Made by a program: the position numbers and the translations under genes. The notes beneath the pieces were generated by a model. That model was not told the origin of the DNA. It made no database searches and saw only the letters and a program-made list of their open reading frames with translations. Shown here piece by piece: positions 43,609-51,634 of a stretch of DNA of 64,000 bases; position 1 is the first letter of the stretch, and every line of letters starts with the position of its first letter. This DNA is from Flavobacteriaceae bacterium (GTDB taxonomy: Bacteria > Bacteroidota > Bacteroidia > Flavobacteriales > Flavobacteriaceae), in NCBI GenBank assembly GCA_027490305.1, contig JAIXYI010000045.1:1-64000 (forward strand). Reading direction: 5' to 3'.

Positions 43609-45540
43609 TCAATTATCAATTGTTCTAACCGTCATATCCGTATCATAATACAAAATAAAATACCCCGTATTAACGAACGCCCCTGAACTCTTCTGCTCGT
43701 AGTCGAATTTATTGGCGACCTGCTCGGAAACCGTCGTTTCAAGGGTTTGCAGATAAGATTTCTCCTGTGACAACCGCAACAGCGTATCGAAGGTGACGTC
43801 GAAACCGCGGACGGCATAACGATTCGGGAAAATTTTGTTCTTCTCTTTGTATTCCCGTTCGAAAATAGTAGCATCGGCCGACTCATTATCGCGTGTCAAC
43901 GACGGATAGAGCAGTCGCAGTTTCACGAGGTTCGCCACCTGTATCTCTTCGAAATCAAGCGTTTCGTTCGGACCCGTCACCGCCAATTGTATGTCATATT
44001 CGGCGGTCAGCGGCAGCAGCGCATTGATGGTCGACTTGATCATCAGCGTACTCTCTGTCTCGAGAACGACAAAGTTCTTTTTGTCTTTTACCAGCATCGA
44101 GCGGATGCCGTCGGCCGACAAGACGCCATTGACAAAAGGCACCGGACGCACCTGTTTTTGGTTTTCAGCGAGGTACTTTTTAATCGAGAGTTTCTTCGGA
44201 TCCACTACCGCCAATACGTTTCCTTTGCTTACCATGTAATTGTAGGTGCCATCCCGCATATACTCTTCCTGCGTCATTGACTGGATCAGGTTGGGATACG
44301 GTTTTCCGGTGTCTTTCGAAAGGGGTGAGATCACCGGCACCTTCGCTTTTGCAAGTAGTTCCGCCACTTTCTCGGCATTGGCCTGGTAAAACGGGCCGAT
44401 CACCGCATCCGCGGAAGCGATATTCTCTTGCTGGATCAGCGTCGCCACCGCCGAGGCATTCTTGGTTTCCTGTGAATCGAGTATGCGCACGTCGACGTTG
44501 AGTCCGAGCGTACGCGCCGAATCGATGGCCATCAAAGCACCCGAATAAAAATCGAGTGTCATGTTGAGGAATTTATCCGTTTTCAGCCGCGACGACACCG
44601 AGTTTAGCGTGTCTCCCTGAATTTTGGAAATGTTGAAAGGAAGCAAGAGTACCAGTTTCTTGCGCTCCGTCGTGCGAAGGGTCGCAGCTAAGCCGGATAC
44701 GGTTTTATCGGCCGTGGAAAACCGGATGTTCATCGGGAGTTTGAGCACCATTCCTTCTTTGACGCCATCGGCCAATTCCGGGTTGAGTTTCAGTAGTTGG
44801 TCCTGGCTCATGTCGAACCGGCGGGCCAGTCCGTAAAGCGTTTCCTTCGGCTTAACGGTATATTCCTGGAAATCGTTCTTCTTCGGTTCTTCTTTTACCA
44901 CCACCGGTTTCGGGGCTTCTTCCGCCGGACGCACAGCGTGGTCGGCTATGATCTTCAGTTGGAATCCGATTTGCAACCCTCCATTCTGGATTTCGGGATT
45001 GGCGGCCTCCAGTTCGGCTACCGAAATACCATATTGCTTGGCGATGCCGAATTTGGTTTCGCCTGCCACTACAGTATGAAGTGTAGTTGTTTTGGCTGCG
45101 GCTTTGACGGCGGCCTTCGGTTTGTCAGCCTTCGCCTTTCCGCGTGGGATGACGAGACTATCGCCTGCCTTCAATCCGGTAAGTGCTTTGGGATTTGCCT
45201 GTTCGAGGTCGGCTACCGATACTTCGTATTTGCGGGAGATGCCATACAGGGTTTCACCTGCTGCTACCACATACACAGCAGCACCTTCAGACGAAGCGGG
45301 TTGTTTCTTCGGTTTGGTTCCCGCATTTACCGCAGGCGGAATCAGCAGAATGGTTCCTTCCTTTACCCCTGCCTGTGCATCCGGATTGAGACGGAAGATA
45401 TCCGACGTAGTCACGCTGTACTTCTGCGCGATTTGGGTGACGGTTTCTCCTTTGGCAACCGTATGCCGGATGGGTTTCGTTTGGGCGCATCCCACGAGGG
45501 AGGCCAGTGACAGCAGGAAAAGGAAAAGCAGTTTCTTCAT
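43609..45540 (-). CDS. LysM and periplasmic-binding-protein fusion
   Basis: A 643-residue exported protein with signal MKKLLFLFLLSLASLVGCAQ (possible lipobox VGC). Four LysM domains lie at about 24-68, 88-133, 152-196 and 227-270, recognisable by IRHTVAKGETVTQIAQKYSVTTSDIFRLNP, YVVAAGETLYGISRKYEV, LHTVVAGETKFGIAKQYGI, and YTVKPKETLYGLARRFDM. Residues about 290-640 form a type 1 periplasmic-binding fold (KLVLLLPFNIS, VIGPFYQANAEKVAELLAKAKVPVISPLS). It may bind peptidoglycan and a small ligand. It lies 35 nt downstream of guaA on the same strand. Its stop codon lies in a heptad tract. Confidence 0.9.
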   Translation of the reverse strand: MKKLLFLFLLSLASLVGCAQTKPIRHTVAKGETVTQIAQKYSVTTSDIFRLNPDAQAGVKEGTILLIPPAVNAGTKPKKQPASSEGAAVYVVAAGETLYGISRKYEVSVADLEQANPKALTGLKAGDSLVIPRGKAKADKPKAAVKAAAKTTTLHTVVAGETKFGIAKQYGISVAELEAANPEIQNGGLQIGFQLKIIADHAVRPAEEAPKPVVVKEEPKKNDFQEYTVKPKETLYGLARRFDMSQDQLLKLNPELADGVKEGMVLKLPMNIRFSTADKTVSGLAATLRTTERKKLVLLLPFNISKIQGDTLNSVSSRLKTDKFLNMTLDFYSGALMAIDSARTLGLNVDVRILDSQETKNASAVATLIQQENIASADAVIGPFYQANAEKVAELLAKAKVPVISPLSKDTGKPYPNLIQSMTQEEYMRDGTYNYMVSKGNVLAVVDPKKLSIKKYLAENQKQVRPVPFVNGVLSADGIRSMLVKDKKNFVVLETESTLMIKSTINALLPLTAEYDIQLAVTGPNETLDFEEIQVANLVKLRLLYPSLTRDNESADATIFEREYKEKNKIFPNRYAVRGFDVTFDTLLRLSQEKSYLQTLETTVSEQVANKFDYEQKSSGAFVNTGYFILYYDTDMTVRTIDN

Positions 45541-45575
45541 GTTTTCGGTTTAGGTTGCGGCGCGCACAGCAAGAA

Positions 45576-47105
45576 TCATTCCCACTCGATGGTGGCAGGT
45601 GGCTTCGAACTGATGTCATACACCACGCGGTTCACGCCTTTCACCCGATTGATGATCTCATTGGAAATCTTCATCAGGAATTCGTAGGGCAAGTGCACCC
45701 AATCGGCGGTCATCCCGTCAGTTGATTCGACAGCACGAAGGGCCACCACTTTTTCGTAGGTACGCTCATCCCCCATGACACCGACGCTGTTGACAGGCAG
45801 CAGGATGGCACCCGCTTGCCAGACTTTGTCGTAGAGTCCCCACGACTTGAGTCCGTCGATGAAAATCGCGTCCACTTCCTGCAAGATACGCACTTTTTCC
45901 GGGGTAATATCGCCGAGAATGCGGATGGAAAGTCCCGGACCCGGAAACGGATGCCGTCCCAATAACGCTGAATCGATGCCGAGGGTAGCGCCCACGCGGC
46001 GTACTTCATCCTTAAACAACATTCGAAGCGGCTCAACGATCTTCAGTTTCATAAAATCGGGAAGGCCGCCGACGTTGTGATGCGATTTGATGGTGGCGGA
46101 AGGGCCTTTTACCGAAACCGATTCGATCACATCCGGATAAATGGTTCCCTGGGCGAGCCATTTCACGTCTTCGATCGCATGGGCTTCGTCGTCGAATACT
46201 TCGATGAACACGCGGCCAATGGTCTTGCGCTTCGTCTCCGGGTCGGATATACCGATGAGTTCCGAAAGGAAACGATCACTGGCATCTACACCCTTGACGT
46301 TGAGTCCCATATCTTTATATTGATGGAGGACGTTTTCAAATTCGTTTTTCCGCAACAGTCCGTTGTTGACGAAAATACAATAGAGATTTTTGCCTATTGC
46401 TTTGTGCAGCAGTACCGCCGCCACGGTCGAATCGACGCCGCCCGAGAGGCCGAGCACTACTTTGTCGTTGCCGACTTTCTCTTTCAATTCGGCTACGATC
46501 TCCTCGACGAAGGCATTGGGCGTGAAGTCCTGCGACACCTTTGCAATGTTCACGAGAAAGTTCTTCAGCATCCGCGTCCCGTCAGTAGAATGATACACCT
46601 CCGGGTGAAACTGGATAGCGTAGGTCATCTCCCCTTCAATGCGGAAGGCCGCGTTTTCGACATCGTGTGTACTTGCCAACCGGACACCATTTTCCGGCAA
46701 TTTTTTGATGGTGTCGCTGTGGCTCATCCACACCTGCGTATGCGTATCGACGCCGTCGAAAAAGGCTTCGGCTTCTTTTATGTAGGAAAGGTTCGCCCGG
46801 CCGTATTCACGGATGTTGGAAGGCGCTACTTCGCCTCCACCGAAATGGGCCAGGTACTGTGCTCCGTAGCAAACAGCCAGTAACGGCTTTTTGCCGCGGA
46901 TCTGCGACAGGTCGGGATGCGGGGCATCGTCGGCACGGACAGAGAAGGGGCTACCCGACAAAATGACCGCTTTGTAAGAAGAAAGGTCGTCAGGCAGGTG
47001 GTTGAACGGATGGATTTCGCAGAAGATGTTGAGTTCGCGAACACGGCGCGCGATGAGTTGTGTGTACTGCGAGCCGAAATCAAGGATAAGGACGTTGTGT
47101 TGCAT
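45576..47105 (-). CDS. guaA: GMP synthase (glutamine-hydrolysing)
   Basis: The ATG at 47105 gives the normal length, 509 residues; the TTG two codons earlier is unlikely. The glutaminase domain has Cys79 in VCYGAQ and His167/Glu169 in FHPE. The synthetase domain has the P-loop SGGVDS (221-226) and [10 protein letters not shown]. The C-terminus ends IEWE. It converts XMP to GMP. A TATTTTTG box lies 3 nt upstream of the ATG, so translation appears near-leaderless. Confidence 0.97.
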   Translation of the reverse strand: MQHNVLILDFGSQYTQLIARRVRELNIFCEIHPFNHLPDDLSSYKAVILSGSPFSVRADDAPHPDLSQIRGKKPLLAVCYGAQYLAHFGGGEVAPSNIREYGRANLSYIKEAEAFFDGVDTHTQVWMSHSDTIKKLPENGVRLASTHDVENAAFRIEGEMTYAIQFHPEVYHSTDGTRMLKNFLVNIAKVSQDFTPNAFVEEIVAELKEKVGNDKVVLGLSGGVDSTVAAVLLHKAIGKNLYCIFVNNGLLRKNEFENVLHQYKDMGLNVKGVDASDRFLSELIGISDPETKRKTIGRVFIEVFDDEAHAIEDVKWLAQGTIYPDVIESVSVKGPSATIKSHHNVGGLPDFMKLKIVEPLRMLFKDEVRRVGATLGIDSALLGRHPFPGPGLSIRILGDITPEKVRILQEVDAIFIDGLKSWGLYDKVWQAGAILLPVNSVGVMGDERTYEKVVALRAVESTDGMTADWVHLPYEFLMKISNEIINRVKGVNRVVYDISSKPPATIEWE

Positions 47106-47108
47106 GTG

Positions 47109-47116
47109 CAAAAATA
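47109..47116 (-). promoter_or_regulatory. -7 box of guaA; near-leaderless start
   Basis: TATTTTTG on the minus strand, 3 nt before the ATG. No TTG at a usual -33 distance. Confidence 0.5.
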
Positions 47117-47261
47117 GTATAACGCAACGGGAGAAAAAAGCGGAAGTTGGGATAATGGCGAACGGAGCAAGATTTTGGATTTTTTATGCATAACATGGTT
47201 TGAATGCCTCCTCCAACCCTTAACTATCAACTAGCAACTCTCAACCGCCAACCACTCACTT

Positions 47262-47394
47262 TTAACAAAAGCTACGGTTTTCCCATACTGCCATGTCGCC
47301 GGGAAATCGTATTTTGGAGTATGGGGAGGGGCGGATGCGTCCCTTAACGAAATCCGCTGACATGACGGTACGGGAAAACCGCATATTTTGTTAA
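47262..47394 (-). repeat. 133-bp palindromic element, copy B (reverse orientation)
   Basis: Reads TTAACAAAAGCTACGG on the plus strand and ends CCGCATATTTTGTTAA. Its reverse complement aligns with copies A and D, including the CGCATCCGCCCCT core. It differs from copy C at two positions. Confidence 0.87.
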
Positions 47395-47509
47395 AAAATA
47401 ATCGAATAGCTTGGCGCACATTCTTGTGGTCAAGCCCTCAATATCCTCGGGAAATCGAGTCCTTCCTCCAACCCTGAACTATCAACTCTCAACCGCCAAC
47501 CACTCACTT

Positions 47510-47642
47510 TTAACAAAAGCTACGGTTTTCCCACACTGCCATGTCGCCGGGAAATCGTATTTTGGAGTATGGGGAGGGGCGGATGCGTCCCTTAGCGAAA
47601 TCCGCTGACATGACGGTACGGGAAAACCGCATATTTTGTTAA
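47510..47642 (-). repeat. 133-bp palindromic element, copy C (reverse orientation)
   Basis: Almost identical to copy B. It is followed by the same TTAAAAAATAATCGAATAGC tail. Confidence 0.87.
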
Positions 47643-47713
47643 AAAATAATCGAATAGCTTGGCGGACATTCTTGTGGTCAAGCCCTCAATATCCTTAGGA
47701 AATCGAGTCCATC

Positions 47714-47835
47714 CTCCAACCCTGAATTATCAACTAGCAACCACCGACCATGAACTATGAACCCTCAACCCTTAACTCCTAACTCCTAACTCTCAACCCA
47801 GACCCCTCAACCCTCAACTATGAACCCTAAACCAC
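47714..47835 (+). repeat. Long C-rich heptad-period tract
   Basis: About 120 nt of words such as CCTGAAT, TATCAAC, TATGAAC, CCTCAAC, CCTAACT and CTCAACC. The stretch 47836-47983 has a short GCGAGCG-TCT-CGCTCG hairpin near 47858-47872 and nothing else recognised. Confidence 0.8.
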
Positions 47836-47983
47836 TCCCCGCTACTCCCCGCTACCGCGAGCGTCTCGCTCGTGTGCCACCTCCACTCCTAGTTACCAAC
47901 ATTTCCAGCCCTACCGCGGGCATCCGCCAACTGCATTCGACATGCAGGGACATCGCGTCGAAACATCCACTGAATTAGTTACT

Positions 47984-48169
47984 TTAACGTGAGTTCGATA
48001 TAAGCATGAAGTCTGGATGACGGAAAATACCTGAATGCAAGGAGCATTCCGCAGCGATAGCAGGCGTTATCGCGCGGAAATGCAACGCAGCTCCCAACCT
48101 TGAATTTCAAATTGAAAATGGGTCACTTTTGGTGTGTCTGACAAAACGCTTATATCGAACTCGTGCTAA
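47984..48169. mobile_element. 186-bp MITE-like element with 22-bp inverted ends
   Basis: Ends 47984-48005 and 48148-48169 are inverted repeats with three mismatches in 22 bp, including a perfect GAGTTCGATATAAGC core. The interior has no coding frame and contains GATAGC/GTTATC-type palindromic words. It could be a MITE or the remnant ends of an insertion sequence. No clear target-site duplication is visible. Confidence 0.6.
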
Positions 48170-48181
48170 TTATCCCATTCG

Positions 48182-49381
48182 CTAATTCCCCTTCAAATAC
48201 TTCAGCATCCGCTCGAAATCATCTGAGTCGATGCCGGCTTTGCGGAGGGATTCGATGTCGTCTTTCGCCTGGTCGATCCAGCTTTTTTTGGCGGTGACGT
48301 TTTCGGCGCGGTACTTTTTGTGGATGTCTTTCGCTGCGGTGAAGTCGCCCGACACGAGGTAGGCGTTGGCGATGCCGAGTTGGATCAGGAGTTCGGAGCC
48401 GTCTATCTTCTCCCCTTTACGGTACGCGTCGAGGGCTTTGGACGTTTGTTTGGAGTAGAGGTAATAGGTGCCCAGCGCGTAGTAGTCTTTGGCGCGCGCA
48501 TTGCCGCGGTCAATAATCGCGTTCGTCAGCAGGTCAATGGCCTTGTCATAGGCTTTGTTGCGGAAATGCTGGTAGGCGTCGTTGCGCACGGTGGCCAGCA
48601 GCGACTGGTCTGCCGTTTTGGGATCGAGGCAGGCGTTGCCGAAATCGCGGTAGGCTTTTGATTTTTCGGCTGCCGACATTTTCTGGTATTCGGCGTAGGT
48701 GTACCCGTTGCGGAATTTGTCGAGGATCGACAAACACAGGTCGTCTGGGTGGATCATGAGTCCGGCCAGTCCAGAAGTCTTGCACAACTCGAGTACCGCG
48801 TTCTTCGCCTCGTCGTTCCAACCGCGGCTTTTTTTGTTGTCGACCCAGGGCACGACCTCGAGGACGATTTTCTCTTTGAACACCCAGTTATGGCTTTCGA
48901 AGCCAAACCACAAGGCATTGGTCTTGAGGCAGGCCATTTTGTTGGGCGATAAAAGACGGGCGTCTTTACTGACCGGCTCCGACTGCACGAGGCAGGCCTC
49001 ATCGGGCTTTCCGGTTTGTTCGTATTTGGTGGCGAGCGCACTGGTGGGAAAGGCCGCGTAGGTGCACTTATCGTCTCCTGAAATCTTTGACATCAGGAAT
49101 ACGGCCCCGGCCGAACCCTGGCTGATGCCTGACGGATCGGGAATAGCTTTGAGGATCGACACCAGGCTACTGGCCATTTGCTGGTTCTCGTCGAGGAGGG
49201 TCACCCGATAGGCCAATTCGGTGGTACCGGCGGGAAAATCCTCGGTTTTGATGACGATGCGGTCGCCAGCGCCGACGACGATTTCACGGGTGGTCGCACG
49301 GGCATTGTCCCAGTAGCCATCGGCCTGGGCAGACAGGAAGTTCGGCAACGCGAATAGGAGCAGTAAAAATAATCGTTTCAC
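48182..49381 (-). CDS. TPR-containing secreted protein
   Basis: A GTG at this end gives 399 residues with signal VKRLFLLLLFALPNFLSAQ, better than the upstream TTG, which adds a basic lead. The C-terminal half has at least two TPR-like repeats (NDAYQHFRNKAYDKAIDLLTNAI, AKDYYALGTYYLYSKQTSKALDAYRKGEK, LLIQLGIANAYLVSGDFTAAKDI). The N-terminal half is a beta-rich domain. Unknown role in the envelope. The stop codon sits in a short ATTAGCG/AATGGGA heptad tract at 48163-48187. Confidence 0.75.
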   Translation of the reverse strand: MKRLFLLLLFALPNFLSAQADGYWDNARATTREIVVGAGDRIVIKTEDFPAGTTELAYRVTLLDENQQMASSLVSILKAIPDPSGISQGSAGAVFLMSKISGDDKCTYAAFPTSALATKYEQTGKPDEACLVQSEPVSKDARLLSPNKMACLKTNALWFGFESHNWVFKEKIVLEVVPWVDNKKSRGWNDEAKNAVLELCKTSGLAGLMIHPDDLCLSILDKFRNGYTYAEYQKMSAAEKSKAYRDFGNACLDPKTADQSLLATVRNDAYQHFRNKAYDKAIDLLTNAIIDRGNARAKDYYALGTYYLYSKQTSKALDAYRKGEKIDGSELLIQLGIANAYLVSGDFTAAKDIHKKYRAENVTAKKSWIDQAKDDIESLRKAGIDSDDFERMLKYLKGN

Positions 49382-49552
49382 AGTAAGTGGTTTTGGAACA
49401 GATTGCCTAGCCCGGATAGCAGCGGAAAGCCTTTTGCACAAAACCGCTGTGAGGGCCGGGCGGCGACGGCGACCAACGGAAGCCGGAGGCGCGCGATGCC
49501 CGAACGCGGTTTTGAAAAAAGCTTGCCGCGGATAGCCGGACCAGCTTCAACA

Positions 49553-50230
49553 CTACAAAGCTATCGAATTCCCGATTTCGAGCAACATCAGGTCTTTGCC
49601 TGCGTCGAAAAAGGTGCGTTTGGCGGCGGCGTGGTCGATTTCGATGTAGCCGAAGGTGTCGAAATGGTAGCCCAGCACTTTGTCGCATTCGAGGAATTCG
49701 GCGGCGGTGACGGCATCTTCGACGTCCATGGTGAAGTTGTTGCCGACGGGCAGGATGGCGAGGTCGAGCTTGGTGCGCATGGGGATGAGTTTCATGTCGA
49801 ACGTCAGCGCGGTGTCGCCGGCGATGTAGATGTTTTTGTGTTCGCCTTCGATGACGAAGCCGCCGGGATTGCCGCCGTAGGTGCCATCGGGAAAGCAACT
49901 GGAGTGCTGCGCGATGACGTATTTCACTCGTCCGAAAGGAAATGTCCAGTAACCACCGTGGTTCATTGGATGGGTGGTGAATCCTTTATTGCCATAGTAC
50001 GTGGCGATTTCGGCGTTCGATACGATGGTCGCGCCGGTGCGTTTGGCGATGCGCTCGACATCTCCCACGTGATCGCCGTGGGCGTGCGTGAGCAGGATGA
50101 AATCGGCCTGCAACTGCTCAACGCTGATGTGGGCCGCCTTGGGATTATCGGAAATAAACGGGTCGACGATGATGTGGTGACCACCGACTTCGATGGAAAG
50201 GGAGGCGTGGCCGAGGAAGGAAATCTTCAT
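49553..50230 (-). CDS. Metallo-beta-lactamase-fold hydrolase (UPF0173-like)
   Basis: A 225-residue protein with the metal-binding motif THAHGDHVGD (about 52-61), a later TALTFDMK with Asp, and a terminal YHFDTFG, as in UPF0173/YtkL metal-dependent hydrolases. It starts MKISFLGHASLSIEVGG. The physiological substrate is unknown. In related Flavobacteria this gene is often near menaquinone genes; here it is the gene after menA, separated by element D and two heptad tracts. Confidence 0.9.
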   Translation of the reverse strand: MKISFLGHASLSIEVGGHHIIVDPFISDNPKAAHISVEQLQADFILLTHAHGDHVGDVERIAKRTGATIVSNAEIATYYGNKGFTTHPMNHGGYWTFPFGRVKYVIAQHSSCFPDGTYGGNPGGFVIEGEHKNIYIAGDTALTFDMKLIPMRTKLDLAILPVGNNFTMDVEDAVTAAEFLECDKVLGYHFDTFGYIEIDHAAAKRTFFDAGKDLMLLEIGNSIAL

Positions 50231-50233
50231 GAA

Positions 50234-50274
50234 GTGTTGAGTTTTGAGTGTTGAGTTTTGAGTTGATGGTTCGC
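50234..50274 (+). repeat. Heptad-period tract in the leader of the MBL hydrolase gene
   Basis: GTGTTGA, GTTTTGA, GTGTTGA, GTTTTGA and GTTGATG words begin 3 nt upstream of the start codon. Confidence 0.75.
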
Positions 50275-50325
50275 GGTCGATTGCCGGGATGTGATACTGT
50301 TACTTGCTGCTTGCTCCTTTCAACT

Positions 50326-50457
50326 TTAACAAAAACTGCGGTTTTCCCGTACCGCTATGTCGGTCGCATTTCGTAAGGGACGCATCCGCCCCTTCCCTAT
50401 GGCAAAATACAAATTCCGAGCGAGACCGTTTTACGGTAAAACCGTCGTTTTTGTTAA
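50326..50457 (+). repeat. 132-bp palindromic element, copy D
   Basis: Same length and orientation as copy A and closely similar, including TTAACAAAAACTGCGGTTTT, the TCGTAAGGGACGCATCCGCC core, and a terminal CGTCGTTTTTGTTAA. Confidence 0.88.
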
Positions 50458-50460
50458 GGT

Positions 50461-50600
50461 TTTGGGGTTGATAGTTCAGAGGAAGGGTTTTGGGTTTTGG
50501 GTTCAGAGTTCAGTATCGTAGGGATTCCTGTTCACTGTTCACTGTTCATTGTTCATTCATCCTCCTTCCTCTCGCTTCTCGCTCCTCTCCCTCAACTATT
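50461..50600 (+). repeat. Heptad-period tract ending at the menA stop
   Basis: Words GATAGTTC, GGGTTTT, TGTTCAC, TGTTCAC and TGTTCAT, then pyrimidine-rich words. The menA stop (complement of 50592-50594) lies within CTCAACTATTC at its end. Confidence 0.75.
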
Positions 50601-51539
50601 CACCACTATATCAGAAAACAGGTAAATCATCGAAAAGGCCAACAACACGGAGAACGCAAACGTACTCAAGGCGAGCTTCTTCAATTCCGGGTCGAGGTCT
50701 TTCGGGTTTTGGTTGCGGGCGACACGGGCCAGGTGAAGGACCATCGGGATGTAAGCCAGTACGAAAATATACTGGTCCCATTGGAAGTTGCGGATCACGG
50801 CAAACGCCAACGTCAGCAGCATGGCCGATACGACCAGGAAGAAATGGTAGGTTTTGGCGGCCTTCCCTCCTATTTTGACGACGATGGTGTTTTTGCCGGC
50901 TTTGCGGTCAGACGCTTCGTCGCGCATGTTGTTCAGGTTGAGTACGCCCACACTCAGGAAACCGATGGCGGCGGCGGGCAACACCAAATCGAGTGCGAAT
51001 TCCTGCGAGTGAAGGAAGTTCACGCCCAAGGTGCTGACGAGGCCGAAGAACACAAAGACAAATACATCGCCGTAGCCGCGGTAGCCGTAGGCGGTATTAC
51101 CGACGGTGTAGCGGATGGCGGAGAGAATGGCGAGGAGTCCGAGCACGAGGAAGAACACCGAATACCACACGTATTTCATGCCGAACGCGAAATAAATCAG
51201 CGTGCAGGCGGAGAGGAATGTGAGGATGGACGTGAGGATGATGGCGCGTTTCATCGCTTCCTTCGAAATCACGCCGCTTTGGATGGCGCGTTTGGGCCCG
51301 ATGCGGTCTTCATTGTCGGTGCCTTTTACCCCATCGCCGTAATCATTGGCGAAGTTGGAGAGAATCTGGAGTCCGAGTGTCGTCAGAATCGCGAATCCGA
51401 AAACTTTCCAACTGTAGACTTCTGTTGGGGTTTCGTGTTTTTGGGTGGGATAGGCAAGCGCGTACAGACTTCCTACCAAAATTCCCGACACCGAGAGTGG
51501 CAGGGTACGTACGCGGGCGGCTTCAATCCAGTGTTTCAT
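50592..51539 (-). CDS. menA: 1,4-dihydroxy-2-naphthoate polyprenyltransferase
   Basis: A 315-residue UbiA-family membrane enzyme with about eight to nine helices. The first Asp-rich motif NFANDYGDGVKGTDNEDR (about 64-81) and the second, NNMRDEASDRKAGKNT, are the usual prenyl-diphosphate-binding sites. It starts MKHWIEAARVRTLPLSVSGILVGS, like other MenA proteins. It attaches the isoprenoid tail in menaquinone synthesis. Its stop codon lies in a heptad tract, and the next gene downstream is the MBL-fold hydrolase. Confidence 0.95.
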   Translation of the reverse strand: MKHWIEAARVRTLPLSVSGILVGSLYALAYPTQKHETPTEVYSWKVFGFAILTTLGLQILSNFANDYGDGVKGTDNEDRIGPKRAIQSGVISKEAMKRAIILTSILTFLSACTLIYFAFGMKYVWYSVFFLVLGLLAILSAIRYTVGNTAYGYRGYGDVFVFVFFGLVSTLGVNFLHSQEFALDLVLPAAAIGFLSVGVLNLNNMRDEASDRKAGKNTIVVKIGGKAAKTYHFFLVVSAMLLTLAFAVIRNFQWDQYIFVLAYIPMVLHLARVARNQNPKDLDPELKKLALSTFAFSVLLAFSMIYLFSDIVVNS

Positions 51540-51634
51540 GAGGTGAGGGGTGAGGGGAAGTGAGGAACGGAGTATTCAGGTTCTTTGGTTCTTCATTTTC
51601 TAATTGACACATTGGCTACTTCTAATTTACAAAA

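Larger units (their letters stand above)
47211..47713 (+). repeat. Tandem duplication of heptad tract plus palindromic element
   Basis: Two near-identical units (47211-47465 and 47466-47713), each a CTCCAACCCT-type heptad tract followed by one palindromic element and a shared 65-nt tail. The element copies are 248 nt apart, whereas the tract starts are 255 nt apart. The first unit has one extra 7-mer, AGCAACT. The units otherwise differ by only a few bases. Confidence 0.88.

Noticed and set aside
44797..45510. 237-residue open frame opposite the LysM fusion gene
   Set aside because: Antisense to a gene with four recognisable LysM domains; the composition is Cys/Arg/Phe-rich and unlike a real protein.
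46077..46883. 268-residue open frame opposite guaA
   Set aside because: Antisense to the catalytic core of GMP synthase; no signal, motif or plausible start.
50490..51563. 357-residue open frame opposite menA
   Set aside because: Its start crosses a heptad tract and its body is the reverse of MenA helices; rich in Gly, Glu, Val and His.
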